From Sugiyamaella lignohabitans (Eukaryota > Ascomycota > Dipodascomycetes > Dipodascales > Trichomonascaceae): a stretch of DNA of 64,000 nt. The stretch is from positions 4,464,001 to 4,528,000 of the forward strand of contig NC_031674.1 of assembly GCF_001640025.1 (NCBI RefSeq), in the 5' to 3' direction. Within the stretch, counting starts at the first letter, position 1; each line of letters opens with the position of its first letter. Shown piece by piece: positions 10,752-22,000 of this stretch. The notes below the pieces were generated by a model. It did not search any database, was not told where the DNA came from, and saw only the letters and a program-made list of their open reading frames with translations. Both the position numbers and the translations under genes were made by a program.

Positions 10752-11107
10752 GGTAGATTGATGATGACAAAACTCAAGCGAGAAGAGCGTCCTAAGATAA
10801 GGTGCGATATTCCCCACATTCAAATTACACTTCGGCACGTGACTTCACCTGAAGAACGTGTGAGTCCGGCGTGTACCCTGACGATAAGCTTATAAAATAA
10901 GATAAATGCAGCTGACGGAGCCAGAGCTTGAGTAGAATGCGAGATAATACTGGCATGATATCAATCATATATTTGACTCGGCAGCAGAGCCGCCGTAGAA
11001 GCCTAGTTGATATAAATAAATCAATCTGAGAGAAATAATGGCAACGACAGCAATGAAAACGTCTACAGCGAGAGCAGCTGCTGTACGTTGTGGACTACTC
11101 TCGCCCG
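10752..11107. other. intergenic, TUM1 promoter / kinesin 3' flank
   Basis: About 350 bp with no gene. It holds the CACGTG element and presumably the kinesin terminator. Nothing else recognised. Confidence 0.6.
10836..10841. promoter_or_regulatory. CACGTG (Cbf1-type) site upstream of TUM1
   Basis: On the minus strand the context is GTCACGTG, the RTCACRTG core bound by Cbf1, which controls sulfur-amino-acid genes in yeasts. It sits 85 bp before the TUM1 start, which fits a sulfur-transfer gene. Binding is inferred. Confidence 0.45.
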
Positions 11108-13660
11108 TCAGAAAAAAGCTAGCGACCCAGCTGGAAGTCGGTTACGCTTCGATAGTGGGGTTCTTAGGGAGGATGGTGAGTCGTAAGGCAATTCAGGCGA
11201 CGAGCTAGTGTGGGGTGGCGTCTTGGGCTCTTCCAAGCTCGTATCAGAGATATCGCTGAGTGAGGTAATTGCTGCACTATTGAATGCTATTTCTTTAGTT
11301 AATTGAGGTGGAACTTGGTCTTGTTTAGTTCGTAATGATTGGAGTTCGTTAATTAGTTGCGTGACTTCGTTACGGGCATTATTATATTGCATAGTCAGGT
11401 ATTGGGATTCTGCCAGATGATGTTTGTGATCTCTACGACGGTTCTCTAGTTCAGACTTGAGCTCAGTGATTTGTGTTTCTAGTGACCTCACGAGTGCTAC
11501 TGGAGCTATCATGTTCGTCATTTGACCCTCAAGACTAGGCACATCTGCTGACGATTCTGACGATGATGAAGCTTTTTGTATCTCGGCTACCTGCGCCAAT
11601 TTTTGTTCATATTCTTCCAGTGTACCTGATTGAGCTTGTAATTTATTTTCAAGAAGCACAGTGTATCGGTTCAATTCGTCATTTACTGCTGATAGTTGAT
11701 CTTTCTCTAATGTTAATATCTCATTTTGCTTGCGCGACTCAGAGAGCGAGTTTTGAAGTGACGCAATGGTCTTTTCATAATCTTCGATAACGGTATTTAC
11801 ATTGTGTTGGAGTTCTTCAGACCTTTGTAGACGTTCTTTCTGATAGATTTGCGGGCTATGCATGAGAGAAGAGGGGCTCGATAGCTCATTCTCGGTCAAG
11901 GCTTCAGACTGTGCTCGTTTTTCCATTCGTGGTGTTCCTGACCGAAGTGAGTACTTGGGAATAAGTGAAATGCTGCTGGTAGATGGAAGGAATGGTGTAG
12001 AAAAACTGGATAGATTAGGTGTTGACAAGTTACTGGATGCTATGCTGGATACCGGAGGTGGCGAACTGATGGGAGGAAATTTGAAGGAACTGGGGTTACC
12101 TTCTTTAACAGTTGTAGGGGTTGTAATAGGACCGCCGTCAAAAGATGGAGACGATGTTCTATATGAAAACATAGATCTCGTCAGCGGTGACGGTGATCGA
12201 TAGCCTAAATTTGGAGATGAAGGTTCAACTCGATTTTTCCAATAGGAAACCTCTTTTCGAAGATTTTCGATAGTTAACAATAGATCATCTTTACTTTGAG
12301 ACGCCTGAATCTCCGGTGTCACCTGTATTGACCGAGCTCTCTGTGCATAGGTCAGTGTGCCAATAGTCTCATTCAAATAGATACTTTCAGTCGTAATACA
12401 AGCTATCAAGTACGTAAGTGCCTTGCCGCCCAATGAATCCTGTAGCACTCTTGTCAATTTTGAATCACGATACGAGATATGATCGTTGGGGTTAAGAGAC
12501 AGTTGTGATATTACTTTACCAAGGCTTGTCAATCCGGAGTTAATGGATATTCCTTCTTTGACCCTTCCATCGGTAGCCTTTGTATTCTTCAGTCGCTCAC
12601 TGCCAGCCAGGTCGACCAAATTCAATTTGCTGGTGATTGTTGTAATGATCCCGGTATCAGGATTAACTTGCTTTTGTGTAAGATGAATTGAGAATATAGC
12701 ATGAGACCGTGACGATTGAGAGTTTATGGCGGTGGAATTAGTTTGTCGTACTGATGACCCTTGATTGAGCTTTTGAAGAATCTCATCTGCACTATCAACC
12801 AGGACCTGGCGCAGACCATGAACTATGATATTCCCTTTAATATCTTCGCGAACGGAAATGTTGGACGGTGTAGTTGAGGCATTTAGTAAGTCCCTGAACT
12901 GTTCGTTATAAATTTCAAGGTAGCTTACAGCCACTGCCCACGGCGAGTCACTACTAGAGTGGACAGATGTATTCGCGGTGTTGTTGATCGTATCTGACTT
13001 TGCATCAACAATTGCGGTGTTATTTATTGAAAGTGTCTGGCTCGGCAAAGCGGCCGTCTGTTCACTTCTCTTCAATATATTCAACTCGTCAAATAGCTCT
13101 TTAGATGCTCTGCTGATGATACCCATTGTTGCTTCGTCATCCTGATTATCTGAAGTTCCCATAGTATAGCTCTTACCTGAACCAGACTGGCCGTATGCCA
13201 TGATTGAAACATTGTACCCTTTGATTAGAGAAGGAATTGAATCTTTTACATGTTCAAATATCCCAATCTGAGGAGTAGCCTCATCAAATACTCGATCAAA
13301 TATGAACTTTTTGCTGCCACTAACAGGACCAGCCTGGATACCACCAGCTATGTTGGTTGAAACCGAAATGCTTGTTGGGCTTATTGAGTCTACCACCGAT
13401 GCGACATTTTTCGGAGACGGGGAATAGTCAGGTTCAATAACTTTAGATGCACCAACTGGAGGCCTCACACGAACCGCTACATTGACTGTGATGGTTGCTG
13501 GCAGCTTGGCATTTCTATTCAAAGCTCCACTTATAGACTCCAAGCTTAGTGTTCGGCTATGACCAGCAAGATTATGTTTCACCGACAACCGAGACGGAGA
13601 TCTAGGACTATTCTGGCCGTTTTCCAGATTTATTCTCATAGAAGACCGGGAGCTTGTCAT
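11108..13660 (-). CDS. N-terminal-motor kinesin
   Basis: 850-residue kinesin. A Ser-rich N-tail (about 55 aa) is followed by the motor domain (about 56-450): VNVAVRVRPP, P-loop GQSGSGKS (157-164), switch I NSQSSRSHA, switch II LVDLAGSERL and the microtubule-binding HISYRDSKLTRVLQDSLGG. A Ser/Pro-rich linker (about 470-610) leads to coiled-coil segments (about 620-785: VIEDYEKTIASLQ, LENKLQAQ, SLETQITELKSELENRRR) and a basic C-terminus ending in KRNRLPAGSLAFF. It should be a plus-end-directed or dimeric cytoplasmic motor, but I could not fix the subfamily. The GLTSLGKVISQLS segment is unlike Kip1/Cin8. Kip2-like or kinesin-4-like are both possible. The start ATG is immediately preceded by a 49 bp intron (separate entry). 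Confidence 0.92.
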   Translation of the reverse strand: MTSSRSSMRINLENGQNSPRSPSRLSVKHNLAGHSRTLSLESISGALNRNAKLPATITVNVAVRVRPPVGASKVIEPDYSPSPKNVASVVDSISPTSISVSTNIAGGIQAGPVSGSKKFIFDRVFDEATPQIGIFEHVKDSIPSLIKGYNVSIMAYGQSGSGKSYTMGTSDNQDDEATMGIISRASKELFDELNILKRSEQTAALPSQTLSINNTAIVDAKSDTINNTANTSVHSSSDSPWAVAVSYLEIYNEQFRDLLNASTTPSNISVREDIKGNIIVHGLRQVLVDSADEILQKLNQGSSVRQTNSTAINSQSSRSHAIFSIHLTQKQVNPDTGIITTITSKLNLVDLAGSERLKNTKATDGRVKEGISINSGLTSLGKVISQLSLNPNDHISYRDSKLTRVLQDSLGGKALTYLIACITTESIYLNETIGTLTYAQRARSIQVTPEIQASQSKDDLLLTIENLRKEVSYWKNRVEPSSPNLGYRSPSPLTRSMFSYRTSSPSFDGGPITTPTTVKEGNPSSFKFPPISSPPPVSSIASSNLSTPNLSSFSTPFLPSTSSISLIPKYSLRSGTPRMEKRAQSEALTENELSSPSSLMHSPQIYQKERLQRSEELQHNVNTVIEDYEKTIASLQNSLSESRKQNEILTLEKDQLSAVNDELNRYTVLLENKLQAQSGTLEEYEQKLAQVAEIQKASSSSESSADVPSLEGQMTNMIAPVALVRSLETQITELKSELENRRRDHKHHLAESQYLTMQYNNARNEVTQLINELQSLRTKQDQVPPQLTKEIAFNSAAITSLSDISDTSLEEPKTPPHTSSSPELPYDSPSSLRTPLSKRNRLPAGSLAFF

Positions 13661-13709
13661 CTAAAATTGTTAGTTTTTTAATGAACCATGGATGCCCTAG
13701 ATAACTTAC
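13661..13709 (-). other. 5' leader intron of the kinesin gene
   Basis: Donor GTAAGT begins at 13709 and acceptor AACTAACAATTTTAG ends at 13661, directly abutting the ATG. All three splice signals are canonical for this genome. After splicing, an in-frame TAA lies just upstream of the ATG, so the start codon is unchanged. Confidence 0.7.
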
Positions 13710-14712
13710 TGTTTAACGCGTTACAAATAGAACTATGCTCAGTTTTCTTCCTCCACTTTAGCAGCGGTTCGGAATAAGAACCGGCAGATTCTATTTAACT
13801 GCGTCTCTTGAGTCTATATAAAGGCCAATTAATAATAGGTAAAACTTAAAATTGTCTCCAGATGAATCCTTGTACACTGATGATCTTTTACCAACAGGGA
13901 GGTTCAATAATACCTCCTGCAGCATGGTGCCGCGAGTAAACATGCCGCGTGACATTCCATGCAGGATACGTGAACCCTGACATGAAGAGCCAACAAGAGT
14001 CCAGACAATCACTTAATTGTCTATTACAGATCCAGTTATCGGATCCGGGTATCAACAGTTTCACCGGAAACACTCGAAAATTCTGGTCGTATTCTACTCA
14101 AATCAGTCTGACTATCAAAGATCGACCTAATCCGGCAACTGAATACTTGATCAGTCATAATACTCATTGAAACCTGAAGGTGTTCTATTTTTCTGTAGTT
14201 TATGTGAACTGAAAGGACGAAGTTGATACTTGTAAAATACTATGTTTAAAAAACAGATTTGTAGTTTAGATCCAAAATCCTGTGCCATGATTTACTACAA
14301 TATCTTATTTGTATGCGATATTCATTGGTGACTCACAAATACGGATTTGGCCTTATACTTGAGATGACTATGAGAATATATTTGGCAGTTTCTTCAGGTT
14401 ATTTTCAATAACATAGAAGTTACTGATATCATGATATCTATCTCTACACTCAAGAACTATTGATAGCTACTAAACCCCCAATTCCTCGGACATGATCAAA
14501 TCCTAACCCCTATCAGTAGTAAGGAATAAGGGCGCGGCCATTCAAGGAAGAAGATCAGCAGCTTTGCATCAATCTCCACTAAGATAAAAGACAGCCTATC
14601 AGTATATCATAACCTGGTCCACAGTGCATATCAGATTTATCACAGATATCTATCCAGCTCTATCGATCCAGTAACCTCACATATAGAAAAAAAATTCAAG
14701 TGAAAATTGGAT
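13710..14712. other. divergent intergenic region, kinesin / HIU hydrolase
   Basis: About 1 kb shared by two divergently transcribed genes. No gene seen. The final 130 bp before the hydrolase carry many GATA cores on both strands (separate entry). A CGGTTC...GAACCG inverted repeat with a 7-base spacer lies at 13765-13783. Confidence 0.6.
14583..14664. promoter_or_regulatory. GATA-motif cluster upstream of 5-hydroxyisourate hydrolase
   Basis: Within about 80 bp there are GATAA (14583), CTATC (14596), TTATC (14637), GATATCTATC (14645-14654) and TATCG (14661). Fungal GATA factors bind such clustered cores in nitrogen-catabolite-repressed genes, including purine catabolism. A role here is inference. 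Confidence 0.4.
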
Positions 14713-15111
14713 ATGGCTACAAGGGATCCTATTACCTGTCACGTTTTGGATACGGTCAAGGGTCGTCCAGCTAAAGGGATCCCCTGTCAATTGTTTAAGC
14801 TGGATGATAGAACACTTGAGTTCAAATCAGTTTCAACGGCAGTTACTGATAGTGATGGAAGAATTGCGAAATGGGGTACACCGTTAGCTGAGATCACTGC
14901 GTCTACTGGGCGAGTTGTTGGAGGTTGTTATAAGATCCGGTTTGATACTTTAGCATACTTAACAGCCAGTACAGCTCATAGTGGATCCACTAAGAACGCA
15001 TTTTTTCCATTTGTTGAAATCGTCTTTTTGGTAGACAACCCTGCCGATGGCCATTATCATATTCCTCTACTACTTAGTAATTACTCATATTCTACTTATC
15101 GTGGAAGCTGA
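14713..15111 (+). CDS. 5-hydroxyisourate hydrolase (transthyretin-like)
   Basis: 132-residue HIU hydrolase, converting 5-hydroxyisourate (urate oxidase product) to OHCU in purine degradation. The family's two ends are both present: PITCHVLDTVKGRPAKGIP at the start and HYHIPLLLSNYSYSTYRGS at the end. The latter is the C-terminal YRGS signature that separates HIUase from transthyretin. The catalytic His of CHVLD, the RVVGG-type segment and the HYH pair are intact. I start at the ATG at 14713, two codons after an in-frame TTG. No PTS2 peroxisomal signal is apparent, and the C-terminus RGS is not a clear PTS1. No other purine-degradation gene is adjacent. Confidence 0.95.
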   Translation: MATRDPITCHVLDTVKGRPAKGIPCQLFKLDDRTLEFKSVSTAVTDSDGRIAKWGTPLAEITASTGRVVGGCYKIRFDTLAYLTASTAHSGSTKNAFFPFVEIVFLVDNPADGHYHIPLLLSNYSYSTYRGS

Positions 15112-15346
15112 GGTCGTACTCGAATCATCCAGAATAAACAGCATACCAACATCAATTGTAAGAACTAGAACCGAAACCAGCTGGTACAACTCAAGCAAAA
15201 ATAATAAAAATAAAATAATAAAGTGGTTATAAATATATGCTCCAGAAGCCATATAAGCGCACCCTCAAGTACTCGGGCAAAGCTCGATACTTTGAGCGGA
15301 AGTTTGATCAATTGTGCGTGATAACACAACACACTTGAATTCTTTT

Positions 15347-16276
15347 TTAAAACAGGGTCCACCAAGCAATCATAGTTAAGATTGTGGTCGAGATTGCCAT
15401 AGCAAAATTTACTTGATTATTGGACAGGATATCAAGACCGGAGAATGCTTTTACGTCACCCACCTTATTAAGAGAAGCCTCTTTGAAACGATATCCTCCT
15501 TCTACTTCGATAATCTTGCCTTCACGATTAACTAGAGACTTTTGAAAGAGTGCACCGAGCAAAGAATCAAGCAAGCTACCAAACAGACCAACCACTCCAG
15601 TGAAAAATATGAATTGAGCCCTATCCAAGACCGTCCACTCAGTTATGCCCAGGGAGGGGATTCCCATACCAGGGCTACCATTGTGAGGAATCAGCGAGAC
15701 CGGTGAAAAGAAAGAAGCTATTCCGCCGACGAAGAAACCGCCAAATAGAGCAACTCTAAGACCCAACTCTGACACTCCACCATTGGTGCCTTTAGGACAT
15801 GGCTTCAAGGTTGTGATAAGACGAGGTGTCGTCTTCGATAATATGCCTAGTTCAGACGACCAGGTATCAGCGGTTACTGCTGCATATTGGGCAACAATAC
15901 CTACTTGAGTCACCTGCCAATATCTGGGATATTCTTGACGGTCAATTGCGAGCTGGATAATTATCAGAATCGAGGCAACAACCGAGTTTGCCAAGACCTG
16001 AATATGATTGCGAGTCTCATGAAATTCTGAGCCCTTATCATCAATGTGAACTGTCAACGAGCGTTTGACATCAGCCTTCACTTTCGTGAACACCGTTCCT
16101 GTAATAAAGAAGCCTATGAGCAAAGCCAGATTAACAGATGAATCGGTAGCGCTGTGAATAATTCCTGTAATCACAGCAATAACAATTCCTGCTGTTGTAA
16201 GAGATTTTCGGCGGTATGCCCGAACCATCAACCCCGCAATCAGGAGGGCACGAACGAGAATCCACCCCTTTGACAT
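15347..16276 (-). CDS. DUF92/TMEM19 family integral membrane protein
   Basis: 309-residue polytopic membrane protein of the DUF92 (TMEM19) family. The signature ADTWSSELG lies at residues 136-144, followed by KPCPKGTNGGVSELG and a GGFFVGGIASFF membrane segment. Five or six hydrophobic stretches are visible, the first at the N-terminus (WILVRALLIAGLMVRAY). Plant relatives act as phytyl-phosphate or related kinases, but the fungal role is not established, so I assign none. The start is the ATG at 16276. The longer frame to 16315 begins at GTG. Convergent with the HIU hydrolase (235 bp apart). A GTCACGTG site lies about 90 bp upstream. Confidence 0.88.
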   Translation of the reverse strand: MSKGWILVRALLIAGLMVRAYRRKSLTTAGIVIAVITGIIHSATDSSVNLALLIGFFITGTVFTKVKADVKRSLTVHIDDKGSEFHETRNHIQVLANSVVASILIIIQLAIDRQEYPRYWQVTQVGIVAQYAAVTADTWSSELGILSKTTPRLITTLKPCPKGTNGGVSELGLRVALFGGFFVGGIASFFSPVSLIPHNGSPGMGIPSLGITEWTVLDRAQFIFFTGVVGLFGSLLDSLLGALFQKSLVNREGKIIEVEGGYRFKEASLNKVGDVKAFSGLDILSNNQVNFAMAISTTILTMIAWWTLF

Positions 16277-19011
16277 TTTCAGCTGATTCACATTCACATA
16301 GTAGAAAGACTCCACATGTTACGCCTCCACATTCTACGGGCCTAAACGGATCAACATTGCTGAAGTCACGTGCAATAGGTACCAATAGCCTCACACTGAT
16401 CTAGACTGGTAGTATATTCATACCACTTTTACCGCAAAACAGGACTGCAAAAAACCAAACTGGTTGTACAATCGAGAATAATCTATATTTAACAATAACC
16501 CAAGTTCATTTTTTATTCCAAATCCAAAGCAATGCCTATGGTTATTTAGCCAAGTTGGCTCTAGCAGCTGCTCCAAATGGGACACTCACATTTCCATACC
16601 GCAACAAATAGCTTGAATGCAGAACATTTGGTAAATTTGCAAGTTATGACCAATAAGAAATGAATCCACTTCTAGCACGGAGTCACCAAGAAAGGAAGAT
16701 CCTTAGATTAGATTATAAAGAAGGTAACGGCCAATTTCGAAGCTAACCTCATTAGCACGTACCGCTCTCCCTGCATGACAACAAAGCCTAGACTTATATA
16801 CTTAGCGTCGGTAGACTAAGACTTGCTTCTGTACTGAGAATAAACTACGTAAAACTACAGCTGCAAATCCTGCAAGTTTGAAAGGAAAGTGAAAATAAAA
16901 AAAAATTGGATTAATCTCAGTGGACAAAGTATTGTGGACTGAGGTTCAATCTCCCCAGGTTTATCTCTGACATGATCGGCATTGTAGGTGTAGATCTGAC
17001 TTGTTAATTCAGATTGACTTATGTATGTCAAGAAACAAGCTCATAAATGTGTAACAATCGTTAACGGTAATCTCGATCTACCTTTGATAGTCCGAGCGTG
17101 CATATATGCATGCACTCTTCCACTTTTAAAGTTTAATAATTCTTTGCTGCATAGACGAGAAAGATGCAGTTCCGGCACGTGAAAACAGAACAAAATACGG
17201 CTTTTGGCCCCCACTGGGAGCTAGATATCAATGATGAGAACGTCATTGAAAGGTATATACGGGCCACAGTATTTCAGCGGTGGTAATAAAGGCCAAAACA
17301 AGTTAAGGGGTTTCTTGATCTGGTTAATTGGAAGATCTCCTGTTTTGATATTATATTTGCTATTCATAACAGAGATTATTCGAAGTTTGAGTCAATAGCA
17401 GCGATGTCTAGACAAATGAATGACGCTAGGGGTCTCCGGGTGTCCCCAACCCGCCTTCTTCTATCGCTGCATTATCCATTGTCCTCAATGTTGTGCGATC
17501 ACGGCATATGGGGTATTTTCTTCAGTAATATAGTTAAGTGATCTGAATTTATAACCAGTTAATCTAAGAAAAAAGTTACATCAAACAAAAAACCAGCTAA
17601 TAGGTTAACGGATAAAAGAACGGCTCACGGAGTTCTAGCAGAGCCCAGCAGGATACCCGAATTCTATAATGTGCATATAATAAAGGCTGATTAAATAGGT
17701 ATATAGAAATGAAAACCTGTAGCCTGCGTTGTTTTTTCTTCTGCCCCTTAAACCGAGCCTCTTGGAGGAGAGATCCAGAACTGAGAACGGCAGGTAAATT
17801 TTGAGCTTTGTATCAAAAATATCACTTACCATCAAAGTCTGCTTCCCGAAATATTTCTCAAAATAGGCAATTTAAACTCCCTTTATCGATGGTCAATCCA
17901 CACCGCAAGATATAATCGGCACTAAGCTTTTCATGTTAACACGGTTAGAAGTCCTAATTCCTGCATATAATATGCAACGGGTACGCAGTAATGCGGTGGA
18001 TTTATTGTTCTGCATGTCTATGCAACGGAGCACAAGGGCCGATCTATTCACTCAATCAAATAGATCAACAGGTATCGTCTCCGGATTCTAGATATGTCTT
18101 CCCTGGTTATGGCCAACTGAATCCCATTCCTATTGGTTTGAGCATTCTGATCCGCAACCTGTATTTTCTGATCGTCGTTGTAATGCAGCCATATGTTGAA
18201 CTAATTAATAGTAGTGTCTTTTTTGAAGCAATTGGTAAGTTGGCCAATAGAATCCATTCGAGACTACTTGCCAAATGCAATGAATTTCGCTAAGAGCAGA
18301 ATTTTAACGGAGGCATTACCAACGACACATTTCAAGGTAAATTGGGAGAGCAAAGGCTGATTCAAAGGATATTGAACAAGCTAATGGTGAGCCACACTCT
18401 AGGGGACTTAATGTGGTATGGTAATTCAAGCTGTATTCAACACAATTGCTTTAATCCCCTAGTTAAATTCTTCAACTTAACGAAAACGTGCGCACCCAAT
18501 ACTGGCTATGAGGTTAAATAAGGGGTTCTTGCAGTTCACCTCACCAGAGCACGATGATCCTCGCTGATTTTAGTAAGGAGCTAACTAACTCACTTTCTAG
18601 GAGTACGTCGAAGATGTATATGCCTAATTTGGGCAGTTTCGATTTAATATAAGCCCAGTTGTAGTGGCTGCTGTTGACTGAATGCCAATCTTTTCAGCGA
18701 TCATAAACGGTTAGAACGATCGAACAATGTATATGTAAGACTAGCTCATTAATCATGCATATGCAATGCACCGACCTACATTAAAGGTTAAAAGTGCAGA
18801 TCATCTGAACCGGGTCACTCCAGTTTGACTAGACAAGCGACAATGCAATATCAGTGGTAGGGTAGTCATTCCAAGTGGACTTTTTTGTATGACTATATCC
18901 TATTACGAACCTATTACGAATATATATGGGCCCAACTCGCTAAATGTCTATTTCTAAACTATTTCTCGACCCTCGCTTTACAAACTTCAAGTCGCTCGCT
19001 TTCAGGCTAAA
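16277..19011. other. 2.7 kb divergent spacer upstream of the cell-wall protein
   Basis: No gene supported. Very A/T-rich with few long frames. Two short frames (17635-17835 minus; 17991-18293 plus) lack protein character. It is likely a large regulatory region for the cell-wall gene. A TATA-like ATATATAT lies at about 18919-18926, some 85-90 bp before the ATG, preceded by a direct repeat of CCTATTACGA. No tRNA or transposon terminal repeats seen. Confidence 0.55.
16365..16372 (+). promoter_or_regulatory. GTCACGTG site upstream of the DUF92 gene
   Basis: RTCACGTG E-box of the Cbf1 type, about 90 bp before the DUF92 start. A further CACGTG lies at 17175-17180. Inferred regulatory role only. 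Confidence 0.35.
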
Positions 19012-22000
19012 ATGGTTAAAGTATTCCATTTCAGCTCCTGGGCCCTTGCCGTGGCATTGGTCAAACAGGTAGATGCCCAGTGCAACGCTCCAACTGGGGC
19101 AGTCGAGTCACTGATCGAAGTTGTCAGCTCAATTTCTTCTGGAGCTTCTTCTGTAAGTGTTCAAGTAGGTTTATTCACTGATGACAGTGACCTTGAAGGT
19201 GCACTTAGCATTCAAAGCGGAGCTTCTACTTTACAAGATTATCTAAGTTCTGCTACCGGTGCAGCAAGTGCGATTGCTTCCCCGGCCACTTCATGTGATA
19301 GTGTGGCAGTTGCCAATGGGTTAAGTGACGCTACTGTACCAATTGTAGGGTTACTTCAAGAACTTGTAGCTAAATACCCTATATTTTCAAGTGGTCTTGT
19401 TGGATCAGTTGCCCCAGAACTTGTATCACAAGACATCTCAAGTCTACAAGGGTTGACTGTGGATTTGGAAGAGCAAGCATATAGCAAGTTTGATTGTGCC
19501 GCACTTCCAGATGTCGTCACCGATTTCGAAGATATCAACGACGCATTTGTATCTGCAGCAAGTCAATATAGTATTACATCTCTCGCACCAACGCCCACAC
19601 CTCCTCCAAATGATGGTGCTTGCTCTTCGTCGGTAGCTTCGTCGTCGGCAGCCTCCTCATCAGCCGCTTCTTCTTCTGTCGCTTCGTCTTCTGCTGCTTC
19701 ATCTTCAGCAGCTTCGTCGGCAGCCTCCTCATCTGCTGCTTCTTCTTCTGTCGCTTCGTCTTCTGCTGCTTCATCTTCAGCAGCTTCGTCGGCAGCCTCC
19801 TCATCTGCTGCTTCTTCTTCGGCCGCTTCGTCTTCAGCAGCGTCTTCTTCGGCCGCTTCGTCTTCTGCTGCTTCATCTTCAGCAGCTTCTTCTTCGGCCG
19901 CTTCGTCTTCTGCTGCTTCTTCTTCGGCCGCTTCGTCTTCAGCAGCGTCTTCTTCGGCCGCTTCGTCTTCTGCTGCTTCATCTTCAGCAGCTTCTTCTTC
20001 GGCCGCTTCGTCTTCTGCTGCTTCATCTTCAGCAGCTTCGTCCTCTGCCGCTTCGTCTTCTGCCGCTTCTTCATCAGCTGAATCCTCATCTGCAGCTTCT
20101 TCATCGGCAGCGTCTTCTTCGGCCGCTTCGTCTTCAGCAGCGTCTTCTTCAGCAGCTTCTTCTTCTGCCGCTTCTTCTTCGGCAGCCTCCTCATCTGCCG
20201 CGTCGTCTTCGGCCGCTTCGTCTTCGGCAGCTTCGTCTTCAGCAGCTTCGTCTTCAGCAGCTTCGTCTTCAGCAGCTTCGTCTTCAGCAGCTGCGTCTTC
20301 GGCAGCTTCATCTTCAGCAGCTTCGTCTTCGGCAGCTTCGTCCTCTGCCGCGTCGTCCTCTGCCGCTTCGTCTTCTGCCGCTTCTTCATCAGCTGAATCC
20401 TCATCTGCAGCTTCTTCATCGGCAGCCTCCTCATCTGTCGCATCGTCTTCGGCAGCTTCGTCTTCGGCCGCTTCGTCTTCGGCCGCTTCGTCTTCAGCTG
20501 CTTCGTCTTCGGCAGCTTCTTCATCGGCAGCCTCCTCATCTGCCGCTTCGTCTTCGGCAGCTTCGTCTTCGGCAGCTTCATCTTCAGCAGCTTCGTCTTC
20601 AGCAGCTTCGTCTTCGGCAGCTTCGTCTTCGGCAGCCTCGTCGTCGGAAGCCTCTTCTTCGGCCGCATCGTCTTCAGCAGCTTCGTCTTCTGCCGCTTCT
20701 TCATCAGCTGAGTCCTCATCTGCAGCTTCGTCTTCTGCCGCTTCTTCATCAGCTGAGTCCTCATCTGCAGCTTCATCGGCAGCTTCTTCATCTGCCGCTT
20801 CGTCTTCGGCTGCTTCGTCTTCAGCTGCTTCGTCTTCAGCTGCTTCTTCTGCCGCTTCGTCGTCAGCTGCTTCATCAGTCGCTTCGTCGTCAGCTGCTTC
20901 TTCAGCTGCTTCTTCAGCCGCTTCGTCGTCAGCTGCTTCATCAGTCGCTTCGTCGTCAGCTGCTTCTTCAGCTGCTTCTTCTGCCGCTTCGTCGTCAGCT
21001 GCTTCATCAGTAGCTTCGTCGTCAGCTGCTTCATCAGTCGCTTCGTCGTCAGCTGCTTCTTCAGCTGCTTCTTCAGCCGCTTCGTCGTCAGCTGCTTCAT
21101 CAGTAGCTTCGTCGTCAGCTGCTTCTTCAGCTGCTTCTTCTGCTGCTTCTTCAGCTGCTTCTTCTGCCGCTTCGTCGTCTGCTGCTTCATCAGTCGCTTC
21201 GTCGTCAGTTGGTTCATCAGTCGCTTCGTCGTCTGCCGCGTCGTCATCTGCTGCTTCATCAGTCGCTTCATCATCTCCTGCTTCATCAGTCGCTTCGTCG
21301 TCTGCATCTTCTTCTGCCGCTTCATCTTCTGCCGCTTCATCTTCGGCAGCTTCATCCGTCGCTTCGTCGTCAGCAATTTCGTCTTCAGTAGCCTCGTCTT
21401 CTGCTGAGTCCTCTTCGGCACCTTCTTCTTCTGCTGTATCTTCTGCCGCTTCTTCTTCAGCTGCATCTTCATCTGCCGCTTCTTCTAGTGGTTCTTCAGC
21501 CGAGTCTTCAACAGCATCTTCTGCCGCTTCTTCTTCAGCAGCTTCTTCATCTGCCGCCTCATCAGCAGTTTCGTCTTCAGCTGTTTCTTCTGCCCCTTCG
21601 TCAGCTGCTTCGTCGTCCGCTGCTTCTTCCACCGCTTCATCAGTCGCTTCGTCGTCAGCTGCTTCTTCTGCCGTTTCGTCTTCAGCTACCTCATCAATTG
21701 CTTCGTCATCAGCTGCTTCATCAGCTGCTTCTTCTGCCGCTTCGTCGTCTGCTGTTTCATCAGTCGCCTCGTCTGCCGCTTCGTCATCAGCTGCTTCATC
21801 AGTAGCTTCGTCGTCAGCTGCTTCATCAGTCGCTTCGTCGTCAGCTGCTTCTTCAGCTGCTTCTTCTGCCGCTTCGTCGTCAGCTGCTTCATCAGTAGCT
21901 TCGTCGTCAGCTGCTTCATCAGTCGCTTCGTCGTCAGCTGCTTCTTCAGCTGCTTCTTCTGCCGCTTCGTCGTCAGCTGCTTCTTCAGCTGCTTCTTCTG

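Noticed and set aside
17635..17835. Minus-strand 66-codon frame starting ATG GTAAGT, possibly an ATG-only first exon
   Set aside because: No CTAAC acceptor and no protein-like exon follow on that strand before the DUF92 gene.
17991..18293. 100-codon plus-strand frame in the 2.7 kb spacer
   Set aside because: No recognisable family, biased composition of random A/T-rich DNA, no supporting splice or promoter signals.
19574..21472. 632-codon Lys/Leu/Gln-rich antisense frame in the same repeat
   Set aside because: Another frame of the same minisatellite; no non-repeat domain.
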